NCBI GenBank assembly: GCA_039619475.1
Contig: CM077115.1
Coordinates: forward strand, 36,220,083 to 36,284,082
Direction of reading: 5' to 3'
Source of the DNA: Icerya purchasi
Taxonomy: Eukaryota > Arthropoda > Insecta > Hemiptera > Monophlebidae
Length of the DNA: 64,000 nt
Shown: one piece after another, positions 47,850 through 59,656 of the stretch
How the letters are laid out: each line of letters opens with the position of its first letter
Numbering within the stretch: position 1 is the first letter of the stretch
Notes under the pieces: generated by a model
What the model was told of the DNA's origin: nothing
The model's input: only the letters and a program-made list of their open reading frames with translations
The model's database searches: none
Position numbers and translations under genes: made by a program

Positions 47850-47990
47850 ATGAAAGCAAGAGGGGTCAAGGGGCACAGCCTCTTGCGAGGCCAAAATGAC
47901 CGAGTTTATATATATATACATATATAAATATAACTCGGCTCTTCGTGCCTCGCAAGGAGTTCCGTCCTGTGACCCTGCCTGGGGACACCC
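47850..47990. repeat. Foldback element
   Basis: The left arm (ggggtcaaggggcacagcc, cttgcgaggc, gaccgagtttat) and the right arm reversed (agggtcacaggacggaac, cttgcgaggc, gccgagttatat) pair around a TA-rich centre. Arms are about 50-60 bp and more GC-rich than the surroundings. Confidence 0.7.
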
Positions 47991-49230
47991 CAGAACCCTC
48001 AGCCCTATCACTTCTGCACTTTATATAGAACAAGGAAAATTGACAACGTCATTTTTTCCGAATGCGTGACAAAAAAAAGTATTTAATTTTACATTTTGGG
48101 TCAAATTTTTATAACAGAAAACAAATTTTTGTGACAAAAAAATTAATAGGAGTTGGGCTAAGAATGATGTAGTCATTAATATATACATACATATATATGT
48201 TACAAGTTTGACACCCGAACTTTTTTCTCCTAAAGTTTTTTTAAAAAAATCGTTTTCAATCAATTACGTCATTCTTCCCTGACTTTTATTTTTAAACAAA
48301 TCTTAGCAATTGTACAACAAAGCATTTAATCTTTGTTATCTTATATAAAGTAATGGAACATAATCAGAGGACAAAAAGTGTAGTGTATTCCGGGCTAAGA
48401 ATAATATAGTCATTAATATATATCGTGTGTGTGTGTATGGCGCAACTAAAAGCATGCACACATATTGTAATAAAGTAAATTAAAATTTTTTTAAACGATA
48501 TATACATTTTTAAGATTAGAGTGTATTTCGTAAAAAAGCGTACATCAATAATTAAATCATAAGAAAAAATAAGAAAATTCTAGAATACAAAACAAGCTAT
48601 AATTTCGTAATAAAAATAGACTATTTAAAGAAAACTATGGAAATTCTACTAATATTAAATCAACAATTTAATTTTAAAAGCGAACACCAGCGATTATGTT
48701 ATAATTTATGATGATACATGGAAAGAAGGAATAATAGAGGGATACAAGGAAGATTACGGGATATTATAGCGAACGTGTCTTTAACTTATTCGTTTCACAT
48801 TATTAGAAGTTACTAAAGTAAAATTACAAGCAGCATCCTAAAGAACCAAAAATCATTTAATATCAGACTTACGTTTGAGAAAAAATAGCACCGTCTATTT
48901 TTCAGCTAAAAAATTGAGATGTTGGATCGCAACAAATGGTTAACAAATTAAAAATCTAATCTTAGCTAGTCTACAGAAGCCGGTGACGAACATCGATATG
49001 GAAAATTCAATGAAATATTGTTAAACATTATGCACCAAAGATAACGGGAATCAAGAATTAAAGAATAAAATGGAGTTTCGTTAAGAGGAGAGATTGATAG
49101 ATGATAACTGATAAAGATTTTTTTCGATAATAACAAAAATGACATCAAAACTAGTACCATAGGGAATATGTCATCAATTGTACAGAAACAAGAGAATTTA
49201 ATGGCTGACGATGAGAATTTTCGTATAACA
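47991..49230. other. Intron with a diverged local duplication
   Basis: The phrase gggctaagaatgatgtagtc attaatatata recurs about 240 bp apart (48,156 and 48,390), suggesting a local duplication. Otherwise AT-rich, without coding similarity. Confidence 0.4.
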
Positions 49231-49490
49231 AGAAAAACAAAGAGCAGAAGAAATTACTATTACTAGTAATTTACTATATATTTAATGATTTTGGGCGATA
49301 TATATTACTTCAGATCTTTGTTATAGGGCCAGTTGGAGGTGACAAGGCCCTATTTTTAGAAAATTTTAAATTAAGGTTCTGTCACTTTCAACTGATCCTA
49401 TAACGAAGATATGAAGTGCTATATCCCCACCATCATTAAACGTACAGTAAATTACTTGCAATAATAATTTCTTCTGCTCTTTGTTTTTCA
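49231..49490. mobile_element. MITE with about 120-bp inverted arms
   Basis: The left arm begins agaaaaacaaagagcagaag and the right arm reversed begins tgaaaaacaaagagcagaag. They continue to match through aattactattactagtaat, tta...atttaatgat, cttcagatctttgttatagg and gtgacaaggcc, leaving a centre of about 25-30 bp. A near-complete palindrome of this kind could form one long hairpin in the transcript of the host gene. Confidence 0.85.
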
Positions 49491-49689
49491 CATTCTAATT
49501 TTAATTTAGTATTCAATGCGTATTTTTCGCAGTAAAATTTCCAGTGTATTAATTTTTTTTCCTATACTTTTAGGACCACATTTAATTAACACAGGAAAAA
49601 AGTTTTTAAAAGTGAAAAAAGTAAATAAAAAAATAAATACAAATTAAAATGGTATAATGTTTTTTTTTAAAAAAAAAGAAAGGGGTAAA

Positions 49690-49930
49690 AAGTAAAGTAA
49701 AGTGAGTTCCATACCCTTGAGAGGGCGTCGGGGATTGTGAAGTTAAAGTTCACAATGTACAAAGCCCAACTGCACTAATGAGAGCAGGGGGGGGGGTCCT
49801 TTCTCTCGGTCGCCTTTACCTTCCCAGATTTCTCTGGCACCCAATTCAACTTCAGATTAGGTACAAACTTGCAAGCGACTTGGATCCGGAACGAGACAAA
49901 TCTCGAACTTGTGGCTTCTGGTTTAGTTCT
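49690..49930 (-). repeat. Second SINE family, minus-strand copy
   Basis: Read on the minus strand it has a B-box-like acaagttcgagat, then gaattgggtgccagagaaat, ggcgaccgagagaaagg and gctttgtacattgtgaac, matching the copy at 18,998-19,215, and ends in a ctttactttacttt-type simple tail. The A-box side (gaagccac...) is less clear. Confidence 0.6.
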
Positions 49931-51458
49931 ATGAAAATTTAAAAACTGAAAATTTTTTCAATATCATATTAATTTAAAATAACATAATCTCTATGCTCAT
50001 AATCATACGAAAAATGTCCAGAAATACAAATTTTGACATTTTGCGACGTTAAAAACTCGGTAATCAATATATAGTATTAGTGATAGATGGAAATGAACAA
50101 AGTGAACGTATCTGATTAAAAATTTTAAAATAATATACATTTAATTAACATTTATTGTTAGATTTACCTTCATACTTCACCATACTTATTCATTAATTTT
50201 TTTCTTCAATTATTTTAAACTGTCCCTATCCTAGTAATCGGGTAATCGTGCTCTTCCTCTTTATAAAACTATTTTTTTGGAATTTTTTTAATACGAAAAT
50301 GCCGAGAAACGTTAAATTTGGCGACCTAACGGACCATTTAGACCTATCCACCTCTTAGCATAAGGGGAAAAAAATCAGCGCATGGAATATATAGATAAAT
50401 TATCATCTTCACAACAAGCAATAATTTTCTAGAAAACATGGCGGATAAGAAGTACAAAGAGGAATAACGATTACGCACAAAAAATATTGATTTCTGAAAG
50501 ATATTTTTAAAGGTTCTTTTTGAGAAAAGTTCAACCTGATTTATTCAATAGCTGCTGCATCCTTTCGATATTGATATAAAAATCACAAATATGGACGACG
50601 ACTAAAAAATTACAATAAAAACTGGATAAAAATTCAATAAGCAATGCATAGAGATTAATGTCAAACTTAAGATGGAGAAGTGTAATCATAAAAAAGTGGT
50701 CAGAAAATACAACGTATTTTGTTCATGGATGTTTTTTTTTATCAAAAAATTACAAACTTACCATAAGAGTTGGTCTGGTTTTGAAATTTCATGATTCGAA
50801 CGCGAACAAAAAAAAAAAAAGAAAGAAATATGTGACAGGCCATTAATGAATGGAAAAATTCTTCTTATTCAAATAAAAAAAATAAAATAAAATTTTACGC
50901 AGAGTTATTATACGTATGCCAAGCGCAATTCAAACGAATATATCAGTTCAATTTAAATAGTTGCAATTTCTAGTTAAGTTAGTGTTTGCAATGATTATAG
51001 AAAACAAAAGGACGATCACTAAAAATGTTTAATGTAAATTCGGAAAATTCATGCTTTTCTCATGGTGCTAGCTATGTGACTAGGTTTGAAGTCAGAAGTT
51101 TTGAAAGAAAAGCAAAAAACCTTCTTCATCAAAACTTCAACAAATTAACATTCTCGATGTAAACGCTAAATAAATTAATTACAATGTACCTATATATCCT
51201 ATTTGTTAATTAGTTAATAAAAATAGTGAATAAACATAAATAACTAACATTAAATAAATACAAATTAATATTTTAGAAACGTTTTCAGGAATGATACAAC
51301 TTCACTTGGGGAGGGGGCACTTATTAGTAAAAATAATTGTAGATTATATTGTTTCAATCTGAAGGAGACCTGAATTATCGTCCCTAGAAAATTTCAAAAA
51401 CACTTAAATATATTTTTAATAATAGCAGTTCGATAATTATATAAATGCACTCTTGTAC
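49931..51458. other. Intron, nothing recognised
   Basis: AT-rich, with no coding similarity apart from the helicase exon that begins at its right edge. Confidence 0.4.
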
Positions 51459-51633
51459 CTTTAAAATAATATCTCTAATGATGGTTAAAGCAAAATCGCA
51501 AATTGTATCTCTTTCATGTATTTCATCCAGAATGATGTGTGAATATTTACTAAGCGCTGGATCCGTTTGCATATACTGTATTAACATTCCGGTTGTACAG
51601 TATAAAATCGATCCATATGTGCGCCCTATATTC
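51459..51633 (-). CDS. DHX36: DHX36 exon: DEAH (motif II) region
   Basis: Acceptor attttag|GAATAT and donor TTAAAG|gtacaa, with phase consistent on both sides. It encodes NIGRTYGSILYCTTGMLIQY, then YSHIILDEIHERDTICDFAL and IIRDIILK. DEIH is the form of the DEAH box used by this subfamily and supplies the catalytic Glu for ATP hydrolysis. The segment GSILYCTTG is highly conserved. Confidence 0.96.
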
Positions 51634-51693
51634 CTAAAATAATGAAGAAAATTTTTCACTGTATTTGTTTTTATTACTCATTGTTAACATTTT

Positions 51694-51926
51694 TTAATTA
51701 TGATAAAAATAAACTTTAACACTTTTACACTTTTGTAACAATTGTATAATTTTTTAAAACCCCGACGCGTTTCGAAGTAAACACTTCATGTTCACGGGAG
51801 CAACTATAATATAAAGTTGCTCCCGTGAACATGAAGTGTTTGCTTCGAAACGCGTCGGGGTTTTAAAAAATTATACAATTGTTACAAAAGTGTAAAAGTG
51901 TTAAAGTTTATTTTTATCATAATTAA
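51694..51926. repeat. Near-perfect 233-bp palindrome
   Basis: Two 111-bp arms (51,694-51,804 and 51,816-51,926) are inverted copies with a single mismatch, around an 11-base centre (tataatataaa). The outermost bases read TTAA on both sides. Each arm contains cttcgaaacgcgtcggg (one orientation per arm). It lies about 60 bp upstream of the acceptor of exon 51,633-51,459 in the direction of transcription. Confidence 0.95.
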
Positions 51927-53057
51927 GAAAATTTTTGTTTATCAAAGTTTTAATTGTATTAATGATGTAAAAAAACTCTAACCGTAAAATTACTAAAAAG
52001 CATTTCAACGGATGAAGTTGAAGCTTACAGAAAATGCAGTATGTCACCTTTTTGAAATCTGAATAGACAACACTTTTAACGATAGATAATTAATAAACGC
52101 GATTTTTTGTTGTTTCTGAGAAAACCTTTATTTGCCGAAACTTCACTCGTTCCTATTAGGATCCTCGATATTTCATCATTGTCAGTTTGATATTATCAAC
52201 ATTCTCTCGTTGGACTTTCTCGTGGTATTCGGCCTGATGGAGTGTCATTTTTTAGTAAATAATTATATAACACGGAAGATCTATAATTACAAACTATTAA
52301 TGACGTACATAATTTATTCAACGAATAAAAATTATAAAATATGTGAAATTCGTTAAGCACGATATCACGTTGTGGTGCGTTCGTTCACAAGAACACGAAT
52401 GCAACGGATAATCAAAGAAATTAATAGTACACGATTCATGAATGAGGAAACAAGACGAAATCAGTCTCTGAGCACATGCAGTGATTTTACAGTTAAGTAT
52501 TGGAGAGGTAGTGTGGCGACCACAGAAATTAAGTTAGCCGACAAAAAGCTAAACGATTACATTGAATTAACAACGTCACATTTCTCTATCTGATTTGTTG
52601 CCGTAGCAATACGTAGTTTGAGTAGTACGTGTTTGTGTCATGTTTTTCAGTGTCAATAGAAAGTATTGGAATATTTCAAGCGTGTCGATCTAACCGGATA
52701 CAATACTTTTGTGTATTGTAATGCAAATGTTAATTCAATACGTTCGCGTCGTAAGGCTCGACATTGATTATTAAAAAATTCGAAATTTTTCGGCCAATTG
52801 CAAATTATCTCCAATTAGGCTGTCTTATTCTGCAGTTTTCTTCGGTTTCACGTTAGCAAAACATTTCATAAGCTTTTCTCGCAATGCAGAAATCGTATAC
52901 GACTGAAAAGTAATTTATGTGATTCGCGTGATCAAAAAAGGTGAATAAACCGTATTGAATTAGACTCGAAATAGTCAAGATAACCGTTCAATTTTGTTTA
53001 AGTTACGACAGTGTAAAAGCATATTTAAATATGACTATGAGAAATAAAAGGGCATAC
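51927..53057. other. Intron, nothing recognised
   Basis: Between the palindrome and exon 53,250-53,058. Two plus-strand open frames (52,132-52,356 and 52,372-52,593) are adjacent but match no family. Confidence 0.35.
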
Positions 53058-53250
53058 TTCTCTAGACGCACGTGATAACCAATACTTTCTCTACCAAGCT
53101 GCTCGTTTCTTTCTTGAGCAACTCGATGTGCTACCGATATAGCACTAATCCGACGCGGTTGTGTACATACAATGCTGCACAGGGAAGCTCGTCCATTTTC
53201 TATTTCATCATCTAGAATGTATTGGGCGATCTGCGTAGTTTTTCCACAAC
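53058..53250 (-). CDS. DHX36: DHX36 exon: Walker A completion and motif Ia
   Basis: Acceptor ttttcag|GTTGTGG and donor GAGAA|gtatgc. It completes motif I ([17 protein letters not shown]), which binds the ATP phosphates, and carries motif Ia/Ib ([20 protein letters not shown]), which contacts nucleic acid. It ends [10 protein letters not shown] plus two bases of a Lys codon. Residues match the family very closely. The open frame continues past the true donor, so a plain ORF call would overextend it. Confidence 0.96.
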
Positions 53251-56200
53251 CTGAAAATAAATAAAATCTTAGCATCTCACCACGCTGTTTCTCGATACAG
53301 TGCGCGAAATTGTAATCGTCGTTAATGCAGTTTAGGTTTGTACCAATTCGGTAGATCAGAGTTTTCCAAACGAAGTATTTGTAGCCTTCTCGGAATACCT
53401 CCAAAGTCACTATAAACTAATACATATTTTCAATTGCTTATCTAAATGAATACTAAAAGAAAGAAGAAATTCGGAAACTCGATGAAAATTGGGAGGACTC
53501 CGCATAAAATAGAAACTTTTTTCACTTAAATCTTGTTCATTTAAGAAGTAAACAATGACTTCTTGAAAGCCGCGAATTTAATGTAAAAAATAACACGGTC
53601 GCCATTATTATTTGGCATTTCTAAATACTAACGAGGCTATAAAATTATGCCCAAAGCGGAAAACTGACTTTCATTACGTTTTTGTAAATAGTATGCATTC
53701 TTCTGGAAGAGGAAAATTGTCGATAAACACCGTAAAATATTTATTCTTTTGTTAGAATGGATGGCTCCACTTTTAACGAGGTATCTGTAGAAATAAAAAT
53801 AACATCGATTCGCAATGTCGAAAATTAAAATCCATCTCAATATTAAATCCTTGAGAGAGAGAGAAAAAAACTCGGAGCCTAAAGATCTGTTTTTGATTAA
53901 TAAGGCTCTTGAGTGTCTCTTTGAACTTGCAACAATCACCGATGTATATCAATGACTTTTTCCTATCAAATATTAGATGATATTTGCCTACGGGTTTTTA
54001 ACAGTAAACGGGGCCAATATAAGATAACGCTGTAGTATGAAAGATAGTTTATTAAACTGGAAGAAAATATAAAAATTTGTTAAACCGAAAATGGTAAGAT
54101 AAGCAGAAACTGACGCTGCACTCCATTCTTTTAAAGAATTTCGATAACATACAATTTTAAACATTTTACACTCTTTTAATTTTTATCTTCTATTTCCTTT
54201 TATGTTTAAAATCTTTTTAGGAGTGCGTTTTAAATCCTCTTTAAAATGGGTCGCTCAGGTCAACTACGTGCGTTTCATATTCCATCAAATACAGTATTAA
54301 CTTTCGATTCGAGCCCAGGCTTTATATACGAGGCAACCATTATAAATTACTTAAATATTATATTTACGCAACAGACAATTTTGGGTAACAGAAAAAAAAA
54401 AGGTTAATGAACAGTAAAATCTATACAAAAACCTCGAAGAGTAGTGTCTTAAAACCTATAATATCCGGCATATTTAATTTGCAGCTAATATTATAATAAC
54501 AGAAGAAACTAAATTAGTTACATTCGTTGATTACTTATCGATTTATGGTTGATACATAACAGAAAGAAAAACCTGCAGTACGCGTTCAACTGTATTACAA
54601 ATTGGATTTGGTAAGTTTATTGAAAACAAATCAATATAAACTTTATGCGCCAAAAAATCAGGCAAAGATTGCTATATTTGTTTAAATGGAAAAGATATAT
54701 GTCGACTACTACACAGATATTTGAAGATGCAGTCTGCTTATTTAACCTATGTCAAAAAAAAAAAAAGAAAAAAGAAAAGAAAAGGAGAAAAATTTAATTA
54801 ATAGACTTTATCAACTCAATCTGGCTTATAAAATTGCTGTACAGTAAATAATGCGACACCAATAAAACTTTAGTAGAAAATAATCTTACGTATTGTTACT
54901 TTACAAATGCTATCGTCATAGATGCAAAGGTAATTAAGATTTTAGAAGACAACGGAATTAAATAATTAAGTGTTGTTAACCAAAAACCATGTTGGTTAAA
55001 TAGTCGCAGCTTATTAATAAGGTGTTTAACTATTCAATTAAGGTTACTAGGTGTGTTTTTACCCATTTCTGACTTATTTAAAGTTACTGATCTTAAGTCT
55101 ATATATTGAAACTAGAATTATTCAATCAAAATTTTGTACCATAAACTCGGCGGATAGAAGGTGGAGGGTTAATTTATATGCGCGCATGTGTAAGTTAATC
55201 AATTATAATTTACATCACTCATATATCATTACTTAACAAATCACACTTGCCTTTGAATTTACACAGAATCAAAAGAACAATGAAAATTGAACAGTGGAGA
55301 TTCATAAATTATAACAAAATGTATCTAATTCGGCATTCCATAATGACTATTTACAAAAGTTAGTGTACCAATTATACTACATTTAAATAAATAAATGATA
55401 TTTCAAATTTCAAACATTAACCATAGACGTTGAAGTTATAAGTGAAACGCTGACTAGTTCTGCATAATTTGATATCCAACGGACCAAGTTGTTAACTAAC
55501 CGGGGCTTAATTTATAATTTTAATGTCTGTGTCTAATGTTTATAATTTCCTTTATTCATTTGATTATATTAAAATGCGTCTAATTATCGGTATTTCATTT
55601 GAAATTGTTTCATATTTGAAACAAAAATAAAGAATAATAAAATTCAGTAGAAATATTCAAATTTAATAAGGTCGAAATGGAACATTCTATTATTTTAGAA
55701 ATTATTTCTTGTATTATTCAATTTTTAAACAATAGTTTTTAGCTGAAGATACACACTTGTTAGGAATTGGATTTAAACTTCTCTTCGTTCTTTGCAGTTC
55801 GAATTTTATAGAAGCTATCAAGATTTTCGGATATTTAATACACCGATTTCATAGTGTGTGTGTGGATTTGAGACGAACGTTTCACTCACTTCAGCGTGCA
55901 GTCTTCTAAAAAAACTTTTCCTTTTTCTTCTAATCCAGAAATTAACTTCTACGAGAAATTCCAATTTTTTCTAAATTTTCTGCACGAACGCATAACGGGT
56001 TTCACATATTTCCAGATTAGATTTTAACTTTTTTCGCTCGCGTAAAATTTCACTTTTTCTTATTTCATATTGTTTCGACCTAAGATTTAGCCTGCTGTAC
56101 AATTATGACACTCTAATGTATCGTGTTCAGGTTTGCGAGAAAGAAACGACCATTTACTGATCGACTGGATAACGTAAAAACTGAGTATATTTAAAGACGA

Positions 56201-56916
56201 ACATAATATTTTTATACTTTTATTCTGTAAAACGTATCTGAATAACGGAAATGTTTAACCAGAATCGTATTATCCCAGCCAGAGAGACTGTTGTTAAATG
56301 ATTTTTATTAAATGAAAATCGGTAAAAGAAACGTAATACGTAAGAACCAATATTTTAACCGGAAATTAGAAATCGACGAAACAAAATAATGCAAAATCTT
56401 AAAATGTGTAACCGAGAACATCGCAAAATAATTTTGTTTTCTACAATGATTCACCGCGTAAAAAAATATTTCGCAATTTTTTAACTGAAACAGAATGCTT
56501 TTTACGATTATTAACTTCAGTTCGGACTTGACGGGTTTTATATAATACGTTTCGTTTAGACGTAATAATTTTTGCTTTTTCAGCAAATTAAATTGTTTTA
56601 CAGATGAGAATCAATGTCCTTACTGTTTAAAAATAACAAGGTATAAAAAATAAACAGAAAATATCGACAGAAATTACAGTTACAATATTCATCTTTCATT
56701 TTTTTTTTTTTTTTTTTTTTTTTTTTCGTTTTTAAAGTTACAAAATGTAATTATTTTAAATAAGCAAAAATGAAAAAATTATACACAGATTTCGCTAACG
56801 ATGATACCAATTAAATTACGCGTCTCTGATGCATTAACGAGTCATTAATATATTACAAAGGCGCGCTCAGATGTGTGTGCGTGTATACGTAAAAAAAAAT
56901 GAAACAGGATAATTAC
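53251..56916. other. Long intron that splits the Walker A codons; nothing recognised
   Basis: 3.7 kb of AT-rich DNA. The region 56,698-56,726 is a 28-29-base poly-T run. No coding similarity. Confidence 0.4.
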
Positions 56917-57097
56917 CAGTGTCGCCGGTGATTAACACTACTTGGTTTTTATTTATCGTTTTTAAAATTTCCGCCCTCATTTTAAAACTCGGTAATTCTT
57001 TTCTTTTCGCAAGAAAACGGCGATATTGTCCGCCTTGTTTTTTCGATAAAAAATTGTTTCTTATCTCATTATTAAACTGCTTATTATCTACCAATTT
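56917..57097 (-). CDS. DHX36: DHX36 exon: start of the RecA1 domain, first half of Walker A
   Basis: Acceptor gtttacag|AAA and donor ACTG|gtaatt. It encodes KLVDNKQFNNEIRNNFLSKK, then RAEILKTINKNQVVLITGDTG. The segment LPSFKMRAEILKTINKNQVV matches the conserved LPSYGMQKELVNLIDNHQVT of the family, and ITGDTG is the start of motif I (GxxGxGKT). The intron splits the Walker A loop after the first base of a Gly codon, and the next exon supplies GCGKTT. Confidence 0.93.
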
Positions 57098-58747
57098 CTG
57101 TAAACATAAAACACGATTTTTCAATTTTATTATAATCCATTAAATAATAAAAAAAATATTCCGTAGCCTATTTCAGTTTATCTAATTTTAAATGAAGTAA
57201 GAAAGTACCGGAAATAGGTACGAAAGATGGAAAGAAAAACTAAAATAGGATCCTGCCTCTCTTCAAAAATATGTAGATAAAAAAAAAAACAAAAAAAAAA
57301 AAAAAACGTAAACTTCAAAAAAATAAATGACAGAAAAAGAATGGTTTTGTAAATATCACTGAAATCCGAAATGTTACAACATACAGTTATTTCAATGTTT
57401 ACAGGAAAATTGCTAGAAGTGGAAGAAACGGAAAAGACAATGAAAATATTTAACAGAATGTACCGAAGAAGAATAATGGACTTTTGAGAATTATCAGTTT
57501 TTTTTGTTTGTTTTTTTTTTGCAAAAGTTAGGAATGCGAGAATACACGGAGGAACTTCAATTATGCTCCGAAAATAATGTTGGCACACTAAACAAGACTG
57601 CTACAGAAAATAGGAAAGAGCATTGTCGACAAATAATAGGAATGCATCAGAGTTAGAGTATGAACAATTGTTGAAAATAAATTTTTCTATACATTTCGCA
57701 GCGTTCTTAGGTCCATTGTATGTTAGTGTTGTATTAGCGGGTAAATTCCGCTAGGATTATAAGTACGTCTGCACAACACGGACATACGAAAAATGATCGT
57801 AAACATCGCTAATCCAACATCGTAATATAAGTGCGATTTATTGGTGTAAGTTTTGCAGCTGCAACGGCTTTTTCCATTGTCTTGTTTCTATTTAATATTT
57901 CCGCAAGAATGTTATAGACTGGTAAAAATGATGCAGAATTTACGAAATAAAAATACATACGGGGAAAATTGCGATTAACTCTGAAAAAATGTAAATGCAA
58001 AATTATCGAACAACTTGTAAAATTTACGTATACAAAAGGAGACACGAGAATAACTAAAAATAACGAAGCTCGTCCAAAAAAAAAAAAAAAAAAAAAAAGT
58101 AAAAGGAATAAAAATAACAGAAGGGACATTTAAACAAAAGATTAAATATATCGTACGAGCCATGGAAGGTAAAAAGCATAAATAAGTAGAAAATTTTCCA
58201 GGTGTTTGTCTAAACAAAAATTCTGATAATTAAGATTATAGATATACTTGTTTAATGCTCGGAAGAATTATTTAAAATTTGTAGGTATTAAAATTAGTGG
58301 GAAAAAGTAGACTTAAACTCGAACTAAGAAACGGAAAATAGAAAAGACATGTACTAAGTCGTAAATGTAATATACTAGAAAATATGGCGCGAAAGAAGGT
58401 TATTTGGTTTAATATGAAGAAATGGAAGAAAAATATACAAGACTAGAAAAAATGGTAGAATCATAAATGAAAATTAAGCGTGAAATTAAAGAGAAAAATC
58501 ATTTTTATTTAAATAACTTAATTCTCTTTTAAAAAAAAGTTTCATCGATAATAACATGATAATTAATTAGTATTATATACACCGAATGTTGAATTTAAAA
58601 ATTCATTTAAATATAATATAGTGTAACACCGATTTGTAAAACGAAAATCAAATAGTACATAAGGATGTCTCTCATAAAGAATTAGGCGATTAAGACGTAC
58701 GAAGAATTTAAATTCAATAAACTGAATATAGTCGATAATTACTATTA
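57098..58747. other. Intron; poly-A tracts and possible old retroelement remains
   Basis: Contains A-runs at 57,281-57,306 and 58,077-58,098. The plus strand is purine-rich at 57.2-58.5 kb, similar to other decayed elements here, but no motif is recognisable. Confidence 0.3.
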
Positions 58748-59073
58748 TACATGATGATCGCTCAAATATAATTTTTGAATTCCCAGTTTATTCCCGGTTC
58801 AAGTTATCCCGATTTTCTGATGACTAGAATTGCACAAAAAGAAGAACGGAATTTTTTTGTTACTGTTGATAATATTTGACCGCCGCAGCATACTTGTTAT
58901 GTGAATATAACAGAACTCTTCGTAGTTTATACATTAAAAAATTCATTCATTTTTCGCTTCAAATGATTTTTTCTTATTAAAAATATCGTTTTTGGCTGTT
59001 TTTCTTTTTTTTCCCGGTTTGCAAAATTCCTGACTTATTCCTGGCTTATTCCCGATTGGGTGGCCACCCTGTA
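58748..59073. mobile_element. Dispersed MITE, copy B
   Basis: Second copy of the element at 45,574-45,910. Its right end gggtggccaccctgta carries the inverted terminus, and its left end is atgatgatcgctcaaatata. It stops 37 bp from the donor site of exon 59,326-59,110. Confidence 0.8.
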
Positions 59074-59109
59074 TTATATAGTTAGGATAATTATTAGTAA
59101 TAAACTAAC

Positions 59110-59326
59110 AAATTTATGCAGCCTTCTTTCTAAATTTTCTTCAATCGTTCCGGTGAGAGTGTGCATAAATTTTTTTTTAAACGGAGTGTCTTCCAAATGT
59201 TTGTACTTGTCGGCCATTGATAGGAAAGCAGAAGAATCCGTATTTTTAATCTTATTTGTAATTGTATCGTAACCATCGTCATCTTCTTCTTCTTCTACTT
59301 CGTTGTCAAGTGACCATTCCCACGTC
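59110..59326 (-). CDS. DHX36: DHX36 exon: acidic stretch and pre-core helices
   Basis: Acceptor ttttgtag|GAC and donor AAATTT|gttagt, phase 2 in and phase 0 out. It encodes (W)TWEWSLDNEVEEEEDDDGYD, then FLSMADKYKHLEDTPFKKKF and a helical end, NLERRLHKF. The family usually has a charged helical stretch here before the RecA1 domain. A dispersed MITE (58,748-59,073) begins only 37 bp past the donor site. Confidence 0.85.
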
Positions 59327-59656
59327 CTACAAAAAAAAAATATAAAAATAGAACTACAGTGACAGAGGTTCTCTCCATTAACGCATTTTAATTTATTTTC
59401 ATGTGATTTTTTAAAATTTTTAACCAAATTTATATAACTGCTTATTTATTTTTGAAAGACTGGTGGCGCATTTTTCGAAAAATTCGCCGGTTTTCTTATT
59501 TCGTTGACATTAGTACATCAAATTAGACGTATATTATGGATTTAATTTATGCCACTCAATTAATAATCATCTTCTAGATCTATCTTCATTATACGCAGTT
59601 TTCACAAAATTCTATGTATGCCGAGAACATTTGTCGTAAATCAACATGCCAAACTT

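Noticed and set aside
51720..51900. An active hammerhead ribozyme in the palindrome
   Set aside because: Only the GAAA half and a short stem are recognisable; the conserved CUGAUGA half is incomplete.
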